From DAIDKA01 sp036498905 (lineage in GTDB: Bacteria > Pseudomonadota > Gammaproteobacteria > Steroidobacterales > Steroidobacteraceae): 64,000 bases of DNA. The notes beneath the pieces were generated by a model. That model saw only the letters and a program-made list of their open reading frames with translations. It searched no databases and was not told the origin of the DNA. Below, one piece after another: positions 8,982 through 17,845 of the stretch. The stretch spans positions 36,946 to 100,945 of the forward strand of contig DASYER010000095.1 of assembly GCA_036498905.1 (NCBI GenBank), read 5' to 3'. How positions within the stretch are numbered: position 1 is the first letter of the stretch; each line of letters begins with the position of its first letter. Position numbers and translations under genes: made by a program.

Positions 8982-9422
8982 CTGAGCGCACAGCCGTCAG
9001 TTACGTTCTACGTCGTCGAGGACTCCTCCCCAAACGCGCGACTGACGGTTGCCTGTCGCATCACCGAGAAGGCCTGGAAGGCGGGCAGCACCGTGCTGAT
9101 CCAGCACGGCGATGCGACCGAACTGGGCCGACTCGACTCGATGCTGTGGACGAGCGGCAATGAGCAGGGCTTCATCCCGCACGAGATTGCCACCGAGGCG
9201 CCACGGCTGACCGGAACCCCGGTGGTCCTCAACACCGGCGCCGGACCCACCGCCCCGGTTGATGTCCTGATCAATCTGACGCCACAGCTGCCCGAGCGGC
9301 CGGAGCTTGCGACCCGCATCATCGAAATCATCGACGCTGACCCGGCGCGCCGGGCCGCCGGCCGGGAGCGGTTCAAGGCCTACCGCGAACGCGGCTTCGC
9401 CCTGGAAAAACACGACCTGTAG
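8982..9422 (+). CDS. holC: DNA polymerase III chi subunit (HolC), start codon unusual
   Basis: The frame after pepA encodes the chi subunit of the replicase clamp loader: TFYVVEDSS near the N-terminus matches the ATFYLLDN of E. coli HolC, GSTVLIQHGDATE follows, then LDSMLWTS with FIPHE, PVDVLINLTPQLP and the C-terminal RERFKAYRERGFALEKHDL. Chi links the clamp loader to single-strand binding protein. The frame is open from 8943, but between that point and the TFY segment there is no ATG, GTG or TTG. I place the start at CTG 8982, giving about 146 residues; ATC 8979 is another near-cognate choice. GTG 9093 would remove the first third of the fold. The gene lies between pepA and valS as in enteric bacteria. 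Confidence 0.85.
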   Translation: MSAQPSVTFYVVEDSSPNARLTVACRITEKAWKAGSTVLIQHGDATELGRLDSMLWTSGNEQGFIPHEIATEAPRLTGTPVVLNTGAGPTAPVDVLINLTPQLPERPELATRIIEIIDADPARRAAGRERFKAYRERGFALEKHDL

Positions 9423-9464
9423 GCACCCGCGGGCGGCAATCGTGGCCGGCCAAGTCGCGCCAGC

Positions 9465-9470
9465 TATAAT
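9465..9470 (+). promoter_or_regulatory. Candidate -10 box for valS
   Basis: A perfect TATAAT hexamer lies 31 bases before the valS start. At the expected spacing the -35 region (9442-9447, GTGGCC) matches the consensus at only three of six positions, so this would be a weak promoter or one helped by an activator. It falls just after the holC stop and would let valS be transcribed apart from pepA-holC. Confidence 0.35.
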
Positions 9471-9501
9471 GATCGACCATGTTTCACGGTTGCCTGATTT
9501 G

Positions 9502-12267
9502 ATGGATAAGGTCTACGTCCCGCAGGACATCGAGCGGCGCACCTATGCTCGCTGGGAGGACAGCGGCTGGTTCGCACCGCGAGGGTTCGGGGATCCGTAC
9601 TGCATCGTGATTCCGCCGCCCAATGTCACCGGCACGTTGCACATGGGCCATGCGTTCCAGCACACCCTGATGGACACCCTCACCCGCTATCAGCGCATGC
9701 GCGGCGCCGATGCGTTGTGGCAATCGGGCACAGACCACGCGGGCATCGCGACGCAGATGGTGGTGGAGCGCCGCCTTGAGGCGCAGGGTCAGCCGCGCAG
9801 CCAGCTCTCGCGCGAGCAATTCGTGGCGCGCGTGTGGGAGTGGAAGGAAGAATCCGGCGGCACCATCTGTGCACAGATGCGCCGCCTCGGGGATTCGGTG
9901 GACTGGGCGCGCGACCGCTTCACCATGGATCCGGGGCTGTCGCGGGCGGTGGTCGAGGCCTTCGTGCGCCTGCATGCCGAAGGGCTGATCTACCGCGGCA
10001 AGCGCCTGGTGAACTGGGATCCGGTGCTGCTGACGGCGCTGTCGGATCTGGAGGTCCAGGGGGAGGAAGAAGACGGGCATTTGTGGCACCTGAGCTATCC
10101 GCTGGAGGATGGCAGCGGCCACATGATCGTCGCCACCACGCGCCCCGAAACGATGCTCGGTGACACGGCGGTTGCGGTGAATCCCACAGATGAGCGCTAC
10201 CAGCATCTCATCGGTCGCAATCTGCGCCTGCCGCTTACCGATCGACTGATCCCGATCATCGCCGATGACTATGTGGATGCCGCGTTCGGCTCCGGGTGCG
10301 TGAAGATCACGCCGGCCCACGACTTCAACGACTATGAGGTCGGCAAGCGCCACAAACTCCCGCAGATCAATATCTTCACGCCGCAGGCGCGGATCAACGA
10401 CAACGCCCCGGCGCGCTTCGCGGGCCTCGATCGCTACGAGGCGCGAAAACGTATCCTCGCGGAACTGGAGCAGGCCGGCCTGCTCGCGCGCATCGACAAG
10501 CATCGTCACATCGTGCCGCGGGGCGACCGTTCGGGGGCGGTGCTGGAGCCGTACCTCACCGATCAGTGGTATGTGAAGGTCGCACCACTGGCTGCCGAGG
10601 CGGTGGCCGCCGTGCGCGACGGGCGCACACGATTCGTGCCGGAGAACTGGTCGCGCACCTATTTTGAGTGGATGAAGAACATCCACGACTGGTGCATCAG
10701 CCGCCAGCTGTGGTGGGGCCATCGGATTCCGGCCTGGTATGACAGCGCCGGCACTGTGTACGTGGGCCACGATGAGGCGCAGGTGCGCATCCGCCACGGC
10801 CTCGGCCCGGAGGTAGCCCTCACCCAGGACAGCGATGTTCTGGATACCTGGTTCTCCTCGGCCCTGTGGCCGTTCTCGACACTGGGCTGGCCGGACAAGA
10901 CGCCGGAGCTGGCGAAGTTCTACCCGACCAATGTGCTGGTGACGGGCTTCGACATCATCTTCTTCTGGGTGGCCCGTATGATGATGATGGGACTGAAGTT
11001 CACCGGTGAGGTGCCGTTCCGCGATGTCTACATCACCGGCCTGATCCTCGATGAGTTCGGCGAGAAGATGTCGAAGTCCAAGGGCAATGTCATTGACCCG
11101 CTCGACATCGTCGATGGCATCGACCTGGAGGCACTGCTGGCCAAGCGCACGACCGGACTGATGCAGCCGCACCTCAAGCCGGCGATCGAAAAGCACACGC
11201 GCCGCCAGTTTCCGCAAGGCATCGCGGCGCACGGCACCGATGCACTGCGCTTCACGCTGGCGGCACTCGCCACGCCCACGCGTGAGATCCGCTTTGATCT
11301 GGCGCGTGTCGAGGGCTACCGCAAGTTCTGCAACAAGGTGTGGAATGCCGCGCGGTTCGTGATGCTGATGGTCGAGCAGATCACCGTCGAGGACACGGCA
11401 CCGCAATTCTCCACTGCCGATCTGTGGATCCGCTCGCGCTTTGGCCGTCTGCTCGGGGAAGTGGCGAGCGCGTTCCAGGAATACCGTTTCGACTTCGCGG
11501 CCAGTGCGCTGTACCAGTTCACCTGGTATGAGTTCTGCGACGTGTACGTGGAACTCACCAAGCCGGTGCTGCAGTCACCCGATGCATCCCCGGGCGCGCG
11601 CAGCGGCGCCCGCACGACGCTGCTGCAGATTCTCGAGGCCCTGCAGCGTGCCCTGCACCCGCTGATGCCCTTCATCACCGAGGAGATCTGGCGCAAGGTG
11701 GCGCCCCTCGCCGGCCGCGACGGACCTTCGGTCATGATCGAACCGTATCCGCAACCCGGTGACTTTCCCCTCGATGAGGATGCCGAAAAGGACATCACCT
11801 GGGTACAGCAGTTCGCGCTTGCGGTCCGGCAGATCCGCAGCGGGATGAACATCGCCCCCGCGCGCCGCATTGCAGTGCTGCTGCGGGGGGCACAGGAGGC
11901 GGATTGGCAGCGCGTGGTGCGCAATCGGGCTTCCCTGGAACACCTGGCGGGACTGGAACGCATCGAACGGCTGCAGCCCGCTCAGCAGGCCCCGCAATCG
12001 GCCACCGCCATGCTCGGGGAAGTACACATCCTGGTGCCGATGGCCGGCCTCATTGATCCTGCGGCCGAAATCGAGCGCCTCACGAAGCGCCTGGCCAAGG
12101 CGACCCAGGATCTTGCCAAGACCGCCGCAAAGCTGGCCAGCGATACGTTCGTGCGCAATGCCCCCGAGGCGGTCGTGACGGCCGAGCGCGAGCGGCAGAT
12201 CGAACAGGAGCGCATCGTGTCCGATATCCAGGCGCAGCTGGAAGTCATGCGCAAGCTGGGTCCGTGA
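9502..12267 (+). CDS. valS: Valine--tRNA ligase
   Basis: A 921-residue class I aminoacyl-tRNA synthetase that charges tRNA-Val. The HIGH-type motif is PPNVTGTLHMGHAF near residue 40, the editing (CP1) domain includes ATTRPETMLGDTAVAVNP, and the KMSKS loop is EKMSKSKGNVIDP near residue 520. The anticodon-binding domain has PLMPFITEEIW, and a C-terminal coiled coil (ERLTKRLAKATQDLAK) contacts the tRNA. The ATG at 9502 gives the family start MDKVYVPQDIERRTYARWED; an in-frame ATG at 9469 overlaps the TATAAT box. The stop overlaps the GTG start of the MoxR gene as GTGA. Confidence 0.97.
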   Translation: MDKVYVPQDIERRTYARWEDSGWFAPRGFGDPYCIVIPPPNVTGTLHMGHAFQHTLMDTLTRYQRMRGADALWQSGTDHAGIATQMVVERRLEAQGQPRSQLSREQFVARVWEWKEESGGTICAQMRRLGDSVDWARDRFTMDPGLSRAVVEAFVRLHAEGLIYRGKRLVNWDPVLLTALSDLEVQGEEEDGHLWHLSYPLEDGSGHMIVATTRPETMLGDTAVAVNPTDERYQHLIGRNLRLPLTDRLIPIIADDYVDAAFGSGCVKITPAHDFNDYEVGKRHKLPQINIFTPQARINDNAPARFAGLDRYEARKRILAELEQAGLLARIDKHRHIVPRGDRSGAVLEPYLTDQWYVKVAPLAAEAVAAVRDGRTRFVPENWSRTYFEWMKNIHDWCISRQLWWGHRIPAWYDSAGTVYVGHDEAQVRIRHGLGPEVALTQDSDVLDTWFSSALWPFSTLGWPDKTPELAKFYPTNVLVTGFDIIFFWVARMMMMGLKFTGEVPFRDVYITGLILDEFGEKMSKSKGNVIDPLDIVDGIDLEALLAKRTTGLMQPHLKPAIEKHTRRQFPQGIAAHGTDALRFTLAALATPTREIRFDLARVEGYRKFCNKVWNAARFVMLMVEQITVEDTAPQFSTADLWIRSRFGRLLGEVASAFQEYRFDFAASALYQFTWYEFCDVYVELTKPVLQSPDASPGARSGARTTLLQILEALQRALHPLMPFITEEIWRKVAPLAGRDGPSVMIEPYPQPGDFPLDEDAEKDITWVQQFALAVRQIRSGMNIAPARRIAVLLRGAQEADWQRVVRNRASLEHLAGLERIERLQPAQQAPQSATAMLGEVHILVPMAGLIDPAAEIERLTKRLAKATQDLAKTAAKLASDTFVRNAPEAVVTAERERQIEQERIVSDIQAQLEVMRKLGP

Positions 12268-13205
12268 GCCCCGTCGCGATCACCGAACAGAGCCAGGCCC
12301 TGATGCGGGCACTGGCGGCCGTCGAGCGCATCATCCTGGGCAAGCCCGTCCAGGTGCGTCTGTGCCTGGCCTGCCTGCTGGCGCGCGGCCACCTGCTCAT
12401 CGAGGATGTGCCGGGCGTGGGCAAGACCACTCTTGCCCATGCGCTGGCCCATATTCTCGGTCTGAGCTGGCAGCGGGTGCAGTTCACCAGCGATCTGCTG
12501 CCCGCCGATATCATCGGCGTGTCGGTGTTTGATCGCGGCACCCAGCAGTTTCACTTCAAGCGCGGCCCGCTGTTCACCCAGCTGCTGCTGGCCGATGAGG
12601 TCAATCGCGCCAGTCCCCGCACCCAAAGCGCGTTGCTGGAGGCGATGGAGGAGCGTCAGGTCAGCGTGGACCTGACGACCTTTCGGCTCCCCGACCCGTT
12701 CTTCGTCGTGGCCACGCAGAACCCCCACGAGCAGCGTGGCACCTTCGCGCTGCCGGAGTCGCAGCTCGATCGCTTCCTGATGCGGGTCAGCCTCGGCTAT
12801 CCGGATGCGGCATCGGAGCGACGCCTGCTGCAGGGGGATGAGCCCCGGGAACAGCTGGCGCAGATGGCCGCGGCGCTGGATCCGGCGACCATCCTGGGGA
12901 TGCAGCAAACCGTGCGCCAGGTACACCGCTCGGCAGCTCTGCTCGACTACGTGCAGCGTCTGGTCGAGCACAGCCGCACGCGCAGCGATCTGAAACTTGG
13001 ATTGTCACCGCGCGCCGCCCTGGGCCTGCTGCGTGCCGCGCAGGCGCATGCCTTCATCGCGGGACGTGATACGGCGATGCCGGAGGATGTGCAGGCGGTG
13101 CTGCCCGCGGTGGTGGCCCACCGCCTCGAGCGTCGCGAAGCCGCTGCTGGCGCGAGCCCGAATCTGGCCCAGGATCTCATTCGCGCCGTCCCCGTTCCGA
13201 TCTGA
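12264..13205 (+). CDS. MoxR-family AAA+ ATPase
   Basis: A 313-residue AAA+ ATPase. The Walker A motif is EDVPGVGKTTLAHAL, Walker B is LLLADEVNRASPRTQSALLEAMEE, and sensor 1 is FFVVATQNPHEQRGTFALPESQLDRFLMR, here split over that region. MoxR proteins act as chaperones that help assemble metal centres or multi-subunit complexes. The start is GTG 12264, overlapping valS. A DUF58 gene and a transglutaminase gene follow, the usual MoxR/DUF58/TgpA set. Its client is not known from the sequence. Confidence 0.9.
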   Translation: MSPVAITEQSQALMRALAAVERIILGKPVQVRLCLACLLARGHLLIEDVPGVGKTTLAHALAHILGLSWQRVQFTSDLLPADIIGVSVFDRGTQQFHFKRGPLFTQLLLADEVNRASPRTQSALLEAMEERQVSVDLTTFRLPDPFFVVATQNPHEQRGTFALPESQLDRFLMRVSLGYPDAASERRLLQGDEPREQLAQMAAALDPATILGMQQTVRQVHRSAALLDYVQRLVEHSRTRSDLKLGLSPRAALGLLRAAQAHAFIAGRDTAMPEDVQAVLPAVVAHRLERREAAAGASPNLAQDLIRAVPVPI

Positions 13206-13223
13206 CACGAAGGAGGCATCCGG

Positions 13224-14189
13224 ATGCGCGCCTTCATGCAACGCCGGATGGCGGCCTGGATCAGGCGCCGGCAGGGGACCGACGTGCTTCCCGTCACCCT
13301 GCAGCGGCGGCGCCTGTACATTCTGCCGACTCGCGCAGGCGTGGCCTTCGGCGCGCTGCTGCTGCTCATGCTCATCGCCGGACTGAACTACGCGAACAGC
13401 CTGGCGCTGCTGCTCACCTTTCTGCTGGCCGGGCTGGCGCTGGTGGCCATGCATACCTGTCATCGCAACCTGCTGGGGCTGATCGTCGCCGACCTCGCAT
13501 CGCAGGACAGCTTCGCCGGTGAACAGGCGCAGCTGCGGCTGCGACTGGCCAACGGCAGCGCGCAACTGCGGCCTGGCATCGAGATCGACGGCTCGGGCAT
13601 TGCGCCGGTGACCTGCACGGCACCGGCCGCCGCAGAGGTCATCGTGCGCCTGCGCATCGCGACCCCACGACGTGGCCTGCAGCCCGTCGGCCGGCTGCGG
13701 CTCGTGAGCAGCTGGCCGTTCGGCTTGTTTCGCGCCTGGACCTGGCTGCATGTGACTCATGCGGTGACGGTTTATCCGCGGCCCGCGGGGGAAGCATCGA
13801 TGCCCATGGCGGCGGGAGCTAACTCCGGCACGGCGCCGCGCGAAGCCGGCGAAATCGACGAGTGGGCCACGCTGCGTCCTTTTCGGGACGGCGACTCGCC
13901 GCGCCAGGTGGCCTGGAAGGCCTACGCGCGCGGTGCACCGCTGCTGGTCAAGGAGTACACCGCGAGCGGCAATGTCGAGCGGCTGTTCGATTTCGCGACG
14001 CTCACGGGCCTTGATACCGAGCAACGTCTGTCACAGCTGGCGCGCTGGATCGTCAATTGCGCGGCGGATGGCGAGGGCTTCGGCCTGCGCCTGCCGCAGC
14101 AATTCATCGATCTGGACCAGGGAATGCTGCATCGCCAGCGCTGCCTGCGCGCGCTCGCCGTGTTCGGCACCGAGTCTGCCGCCACATGA
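13224..14189 (+). CDS. DUF58 membrane protein
   Basis: A 321-residue protein with two adjacent membrane helices near residues 35-80 (GVAFGALLLLMLIAGLNYAN and LALLLTFLLAGLALVAM) followed by a soluble region with the DUF58 core EWATLRPFRDGDSPRQVAWK. DUF58 proteins have a von Willebrand A-like fold and are nearly always encoded next to MoxR ATPases, which are thought to act on them. AAGGAG sits about 10 bases before the ATG (13210-13215). Its stop overlaps the next start (ATGA), so it is coupled to the transglutaminase gene. Confidence 0.85.
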   Translation: MRAFMQRRMAAWIRRRQGTDVLPVTLQRRRLYILPTRAGVAFGALLLLMLIAGLNYANSLALLLTFLLAGLALVAMHTCHRNLLGLIVADLASQDSFAGEQAQLRLRLANGSAQLRPGIEIDGSGIAPVTCTAPAAAEVIVRLRIATPRRGLQPVGRLRLVSSWPFGLFRAWTWLHVTHAVTVYPRPAGEASMPMAAGANSGTAPREAGEIDEWATLRPFRDGDSPRQVAWKAYARGAPLLVKEYTASGNVERLFDFATLTGLDTEQRLSQLARWIVNCAADGEGFGLRLPQQFIDLDQGMLHRQRCLRALAVFGTESAAT

Positions 14190-16174
14190 GTGACCGGGCC
14201 GCAGGCGCGTATCGCGCCACACACTGGATGGTGGCGGCCTATGTCCTCGGCGCACTGCTGCACCTGGGCCGGGTGCCGGCGTGGGTGGTCGTGCTGGCCT
14301 GCAGTGGCGCGGCGTGGGCGCTGGCCGCAGCACATGGTCGGGCACGTCTACCGGGCCGGGTCTTCAAAGTCTGCCTCACCGTGGCGCTCACCGGCACGGT
14401 GCTGGCGATGTTTCATACCCTCAATGGCTTGAACGCGGGTTCGGCGCTGCTGGTGCTGATGGGCGCAATCAAGCTGCTGGAGGCGACCACGCGGCGCGAC
14501 CGGCTGATCGTCGTCGGCGTCGCGTTCTATCTGCTGCTCGCAGCCTGCTTAGCCTCGCAGGAGCTGCTGCGCGCACCCTTGTACCTGCTGCAGGCCTGGG
14601 TGTGCTGCACGGCGTTGCTGTACGCGGCTCATCCGGCTGCACCCCTGCCCTCGCGTCTCGCAGTCCGGATCAGCGCGCGCAGCTTGGCGGTGGCACTGCC
14701 GCTGGCGCTATTGCTGTTCGCACTGTTTCCGCGACTGTCCGGATCATTCTGGTCGCTGGGCGGTTCCAACCAGGCGCAGACCGGTTTGTCGGACACGATG
14801 AGTCCGGGGAGCATCTCGGAACTGAGCAACTCGACTGATCCGGTCTTTCGCGTGTGGTTTTCAGGCGCGCTGCCGCCGCCTCAGCAGCGCTACTGGCGCG
14901 GTCCGGTGCTGCATGACTTCGATGGGTATACCTGGAGCGGCGCGCACAACGCCTTCTTCCGGCAGGAGAAACTGCAGTACCTGGGCACCAGCTATCAGTA
15001 CCAGATCCGGCTCGAACCGGATTCGACGCCGTGGTGGCCGGCACTGGATACCCTGCAAAGCGTCAAGGCGCCCGGCACGACGGTGACGGCTGATCGGCAG
15101 TTGTTCGCCCTGCGTCCGGTACACGATGCAGTCACCTACTCCGCCATTTCCAACACCACGACGGCTTCGGCCGACACACTCTCGCGCATTGCCCAACAGG
15201 TCGATATGCATGTCGTCAGCGCACGCAATCCGCGCAGCCAGGCGCTGGCACACCGCCTGCGCGCAGCGGCGCCCGATGTGCCGGCCTACGTGAACAGCGT
15301 GGTCGCGCTGTTCCGCGATGGGCACTTCGAATACACCCTGACGCCGCCGCTGCTCGACCTGGATTCGGTCGATGACTTTGTGTTCAACACGCGGCGCGGA
15401 TTCTGCGGCCACTTCGCCTCCGCCTTCGCGCTGCTGATGCGCGCTGGTGGCGTGCCGGCGCGCGTCGTCACCGGGTACCAGGGCGGGGAGTGGAATCCCA
15501 TCGGCGGTTATCTGCTGATCAGGCGCTCCGATGCGCACGCCTGGGTCGAGGTCTGGGAGGATGGCCGCGGCTGGGTGCGCGTGGATCCGACCGGCGTCGT
15601 GGCGCCCGAGCGGCTGCGCCGCGGAATCCTGGATCTGCTGCCCAGCGCCGGGTCGGTCCCGGAGCGCCTGCTGCATGATTTTTCCTGGCTACAGCGAAGT
15701 CACCAGGCCTGGGATGCGCTCAATGCCTGGTGGAGCACCCAGTTCGTCGCCTACAACTACGGCTCCCAACTGCGGCTGCTGGAGTCACTGGGATTCGGCA
15801 ACCCGGGTTGGCAACAGCTGGGCTGGCTGGTGGCCGGTGCCCTGGCCCTGTGGCTGATCATCATCGGCTGGCAGTTTGGCCGGATGCGCCCCGCCCATGG
15901 CCCGGACCGGCTGGCGCGCGCCTATCTGCGGCTGTGCGCACGGTTGGCCCGTCACGGGCCGCCGCGGCAAGCGCACCAGGGACCGCTCGCCTATGCCGCC
16001 ACGCTCGGCGATGATTCGGAACCGGCCACGCAGGCGCAGGAGCTGCTGCACCTGTACGCCCGACTCCGCTTTGGCAGCGATACCGCCACCACAGCGCAGC
16101 TGCTGGATTTCGAGCGACGCGTCAGTCGTTGGCGGGGGCCCCATCGGCGTGCTCGCGCGTTTCGCGAAACGTGA
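14186..16174 (+). CDS. tgpA: TgpA-type membrane transglutaminase (DUF3488/transglutaminase)
   Basis: A 662-residue protein with five or six N-terminal membrane helices (roughly residues 10-190, DUF3488 region), a large periplasmic domain and one more helix near residue 560 (WLVAGALALWLIIIGW), then a cytoplasmic tail. The catalytic triad of the transglutaminase fold is visible: Cys in RRGFCGHFASAFALLMRAGG, His in SDAHAWVEVWEDG and Asp in WVRVDPTG. In Pseudomonas aeruginosa the homologue TgpA is essential and affects the cell envelope; the substrate is unsettled. It is coupled to the DUF58 gene. Its last 53 bases overlap prfC on the other strand. Confidence 0.88.
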   Translation: MSDRAAGAYRATHWMVAAYVLGALLHLGRVPAWVVVLACSGAAWALAAAHGRARLPGRVFKVCLTVALTGTVLAMFHTLNGLNAGSALLVLMGAIKLLEATTRRDRLIVVGVAFYLLLAACLASQELLRAPLYLLQAWVCCTALLYAAHPAAPLPSRLAVRISARSLAVALPLALLLFALFPRLSGSFWSLGGSNQAQTGLSDTMSPGSISELSNSTDPVFRVWFSGALPPPQQRYWRGPVLHDFDGYTWSGAHNAFFRQEKLQYLGTSYQYQIRLEPDSTPWWPALDTLQSVKAPGTTVTADRQLFALRPVHDAVTYSAISNTTTASADTLSRIAQQVDMHVVSARNPRSQALAHRLRAAAPDVPAYVNSVVALFRDGHFEYTLTPPLLDLDSVDDFVFNTRRGFCGHFASAFALLMRAGGVPARVVTGYQGGEWNPIGGYLLIRRSDAHAWVEVWEDGRGWVRVDPTGVVAPERLRRGILDLLPSAGSVPERLLHDFSWLQRSHQAWDALNAWWSTQFVAYNYGSQLRLLESLGFGNPGWQQLGWLVAGALALWLIIIGWQFGRMRPAHGPDRLARAYLRLCARLARHGPPRQAHQGPLAYAATLGDDSEPATQAQELLHLYARLRFGSDTATTAQLLDFERRVSRWRGPHRRARAFRET

Positions 16175-17723
16175 CTTTCGGCCAGCGTTCCAGGGTCAGT
16201 TGCAGGTTCACCCGCGAGGGTGCGAGGTACACCAGCGCTGCGCCGTGATCGACTGCGAGATTCTCGAAATTGCGCTGCTGGAAGTCGGCGAGCATCTTCG
16301 CGTCATCGCAGTACACCCAGCGCGCGGTGTGCACACCGATCGTGTCGAATACGCATTGCACGTTGTATTCATCCTGCAGACGAAATGCGACCACTTCGAA
16401 CTGCAGTTGTCCGACGGCGCCGAGGATCAGATCATTGTTGCGCAGCGGTTTGAACAGCTGCGTGGCGCCCTCCTCGCATAACTGTGCAAGACCCTTCTGC
16501 AGCGCCTTCATCTTCAGCGGATCCTTCAGCACCGCGCGCCGGAACAGCTCCGGGGCAAAACTGGGAATACCCGTGAAGCCCAGCTGCTCGCCCTCGGTGA
16601 AGGTATCTCCGATATTGATCGTGCCATGGTTGTGCAGGCCGATGATGTCGCCGGCGAAGGCCTCTTGTGCCTGAGCACGATCGGCAGCCATGAAGGTCAG
16701 CGCGTCGGCAACCCTGACCTCCTTCTTCAGGCGTGAATGGAACAGACGCATGCCACGCTCGTAGCGCCCGGAACACAGGCGCATGAAGGCGATGCGGTCC
16801 CGGTGCGCCGGATCCATGTTGGCCTGAATCTTGAACACGAAGCCGGTGAGCTTCGGTTCCTGCGCCTCGACCATGCGCTCGCGAGTGGCCCGCGGCAGCG
16901 GCCCGGGAGCATTTTCGGCAAATGCCGCCAGCAGCTCTTCGACACCGAAATTGTTGATCGCCGAACCGAAGAATACCGGCGTCTGTCTTCCAGCCTTGTA
17001 GGCGTCCAGGCTGAAGGCATCGGTTGCGCCGTGTACCAGTTCGACCTCGGCCGCGAACGAATCCGCATCGGGTCCGAGAAACTCGCGGGCCTCCTGCGAG
17101 TTCAACCCGTCGATGATCAGGTTCTCACCGATGCGGCCCTTCTCCGCTGCCTGGTAGGCGTAGATGCGATCCTGCGGGATGTGATACACGCCTTTGAGCC
17201 GCTGACCCATACCGATCGGCCAGGTGATCGGCGCGGTGCGGATCTTGAGCACCTGCTCGATCTCATCCAGCAGTTCGATGGGCGGTCGGCCTTCGCGATC
17301 CAGTTTGTTGATGAAGGTGATGATCGGAGTGTCGCGCAACCGGCACACTTCCATCAGCTTCACCGTGCGCTCTTCGACGCCTTTGGCGCAGTCGATGACC
17401 ATGAGCGCCGAATCCACCGCGGTGAGCGTGCGGTAGGTATCTTCAGAGAAGTCCTCGTGGCCGGGGGTATCCAGCAGATTGACGATGCAGTCGCGAAACG
17501 GAAACTGCATGACCGATGAGGTCACCGAAATGCCGCGCTGCTGTTCCAGGCGCATCCAGTCCGAGGTTGCATGGCGCGTGGCCTTGCGGCCTTTGACGGT
17601 TCCGGCCATCTGGATCGCGCCCCCGAACAGCAGCAGCTTTTCCGTCAGAGTCGTTTTGCCGGCGTCCGGATGGGAAATGATGGCAAAAGTGCGTCTGCGC
17701 CCTATTTCTTCCTCAAAAGTCAT
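16122..17723 (-). CDS. prfC: Peptide chain release factor 3
   Basis: A 533-residue translational GTPase that removes RF1/RF2 from the ribosome after termination. It starts MTFEEEIGRRRTFAIISHPDAGKTTLTEKLL with the G1 P-loop, has G3 DTPGHEDFSEDTYR and G4 FINKLDREGR, then domain II and a C-terminal EF-G-like region (HTARWVYCDDAKML). The length matches the family. Its 3' end overlaps the transglutaminase gene. The start is 25 bases from the first iteron of the Fic locus, so the iteron-bearing region is also the prfC upstream region and any protein bound there could affect prfC. Confidence 0.96.
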   Translation of the reverse strand: MTFEEEIGRRRTFAIISHPDAGKTTLTEKLLLFGGAIQMAGTVKGRKATRHATSDWMRLEQQRGISVTSSVMQFPFRDCIVNLLDTPGHEDFSEDTYRTLTAVDSALMVIDCAKGVEERTVKLMEVCRLRDTPIITFINKLDREGRPPIELLDEIEQVLKIRTAPITWPIGMGQRLKGVYHIPQDRIYAYQAAEKGRIGENLIIDGLNSQEAREFLGPDADSFAAEVELVHGATDAFSLDAYKAGRQTPVFFGSAINNFGVEELLAAFAENAPGPLPRATRERMVEAQEPKLTGFVFKIQANMDPAHRDRIAFMRLCSGRYERGMRLFHSRLKKEVRVADALTFMAADRAQAQEAFAGDIIGLHNHGTINIGDTFTEGEQLGFTGIPSFAPELFRRAVLKDPLKMKALQKGLAQLCEEGATQLFKPLRNNDLILGAVGQLQFEVVAFRLQDEYNVQCVFDTIGVHTARWVYCDDAKMLADFQQRNFENLAVDHGAALVYLAPSRVNLQLTLERWPKVTFRETREHADGAPAND

Positions 17724-17747
17724 TCTTAAAGTCGCGTCCTGATCTTA

Positions 17748-17844
17748 ATAACCTAACAACGGGGATACAGAATAACCTAATCTACAGAATACACAATAAC
17801 CTAATAACTAGTTGACGCCATAACCTAATAATGGGATACAGGTA
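17748..17844. repeat. Four direct repeats (iterons) with exact 24-bp spacing
   Basis: The 9-mer ATAACCTAA occurs four times, at 17748, 17772, 17796 and 17820, each exactly 24 bases from the next. The units are degenerate 24-mers: a second motif, GGATACAG or GAATACAC, follows 13-14 bases after the TAACC start in units 1, 2 and 4, while unit 3 instead carries TTGACG (17812-17817), a possible -35 box. The array fills the gap between the divergent prfC and fic genes and ends just before the chosen fic start. It looks like an array of binding sites for one regulator, most simply the N-terminal DNA-binding domain of the Fic protein; this is inference. Confidence 0.9.
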
Positions 17845-17845
17845 T

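Noticed and set aside
9484..11406. 640-codon open frame on the minus strand under valS
   Set aside because: It is the complement of a clear synthetase gene in GC-rich DNA, where antisense frames stay open by chance. The peptide has no recognisable fold and is rich in His, Arg, Gln and Ala.
16122..16174. Frameshift or annotation error at the tgpA/prfC overlap
   Set aside because: Both C-termini fit their families over the shared 53 bases, so the convergent overlap is real.
17748..17844. CRISPR-like array
   Set aside because: The conserved part is only 9 bases, and the rest of each 24-base unit is related to the others and too short to be a spacer. There is no cas gene nearby. It is better read as regulatory iterons.
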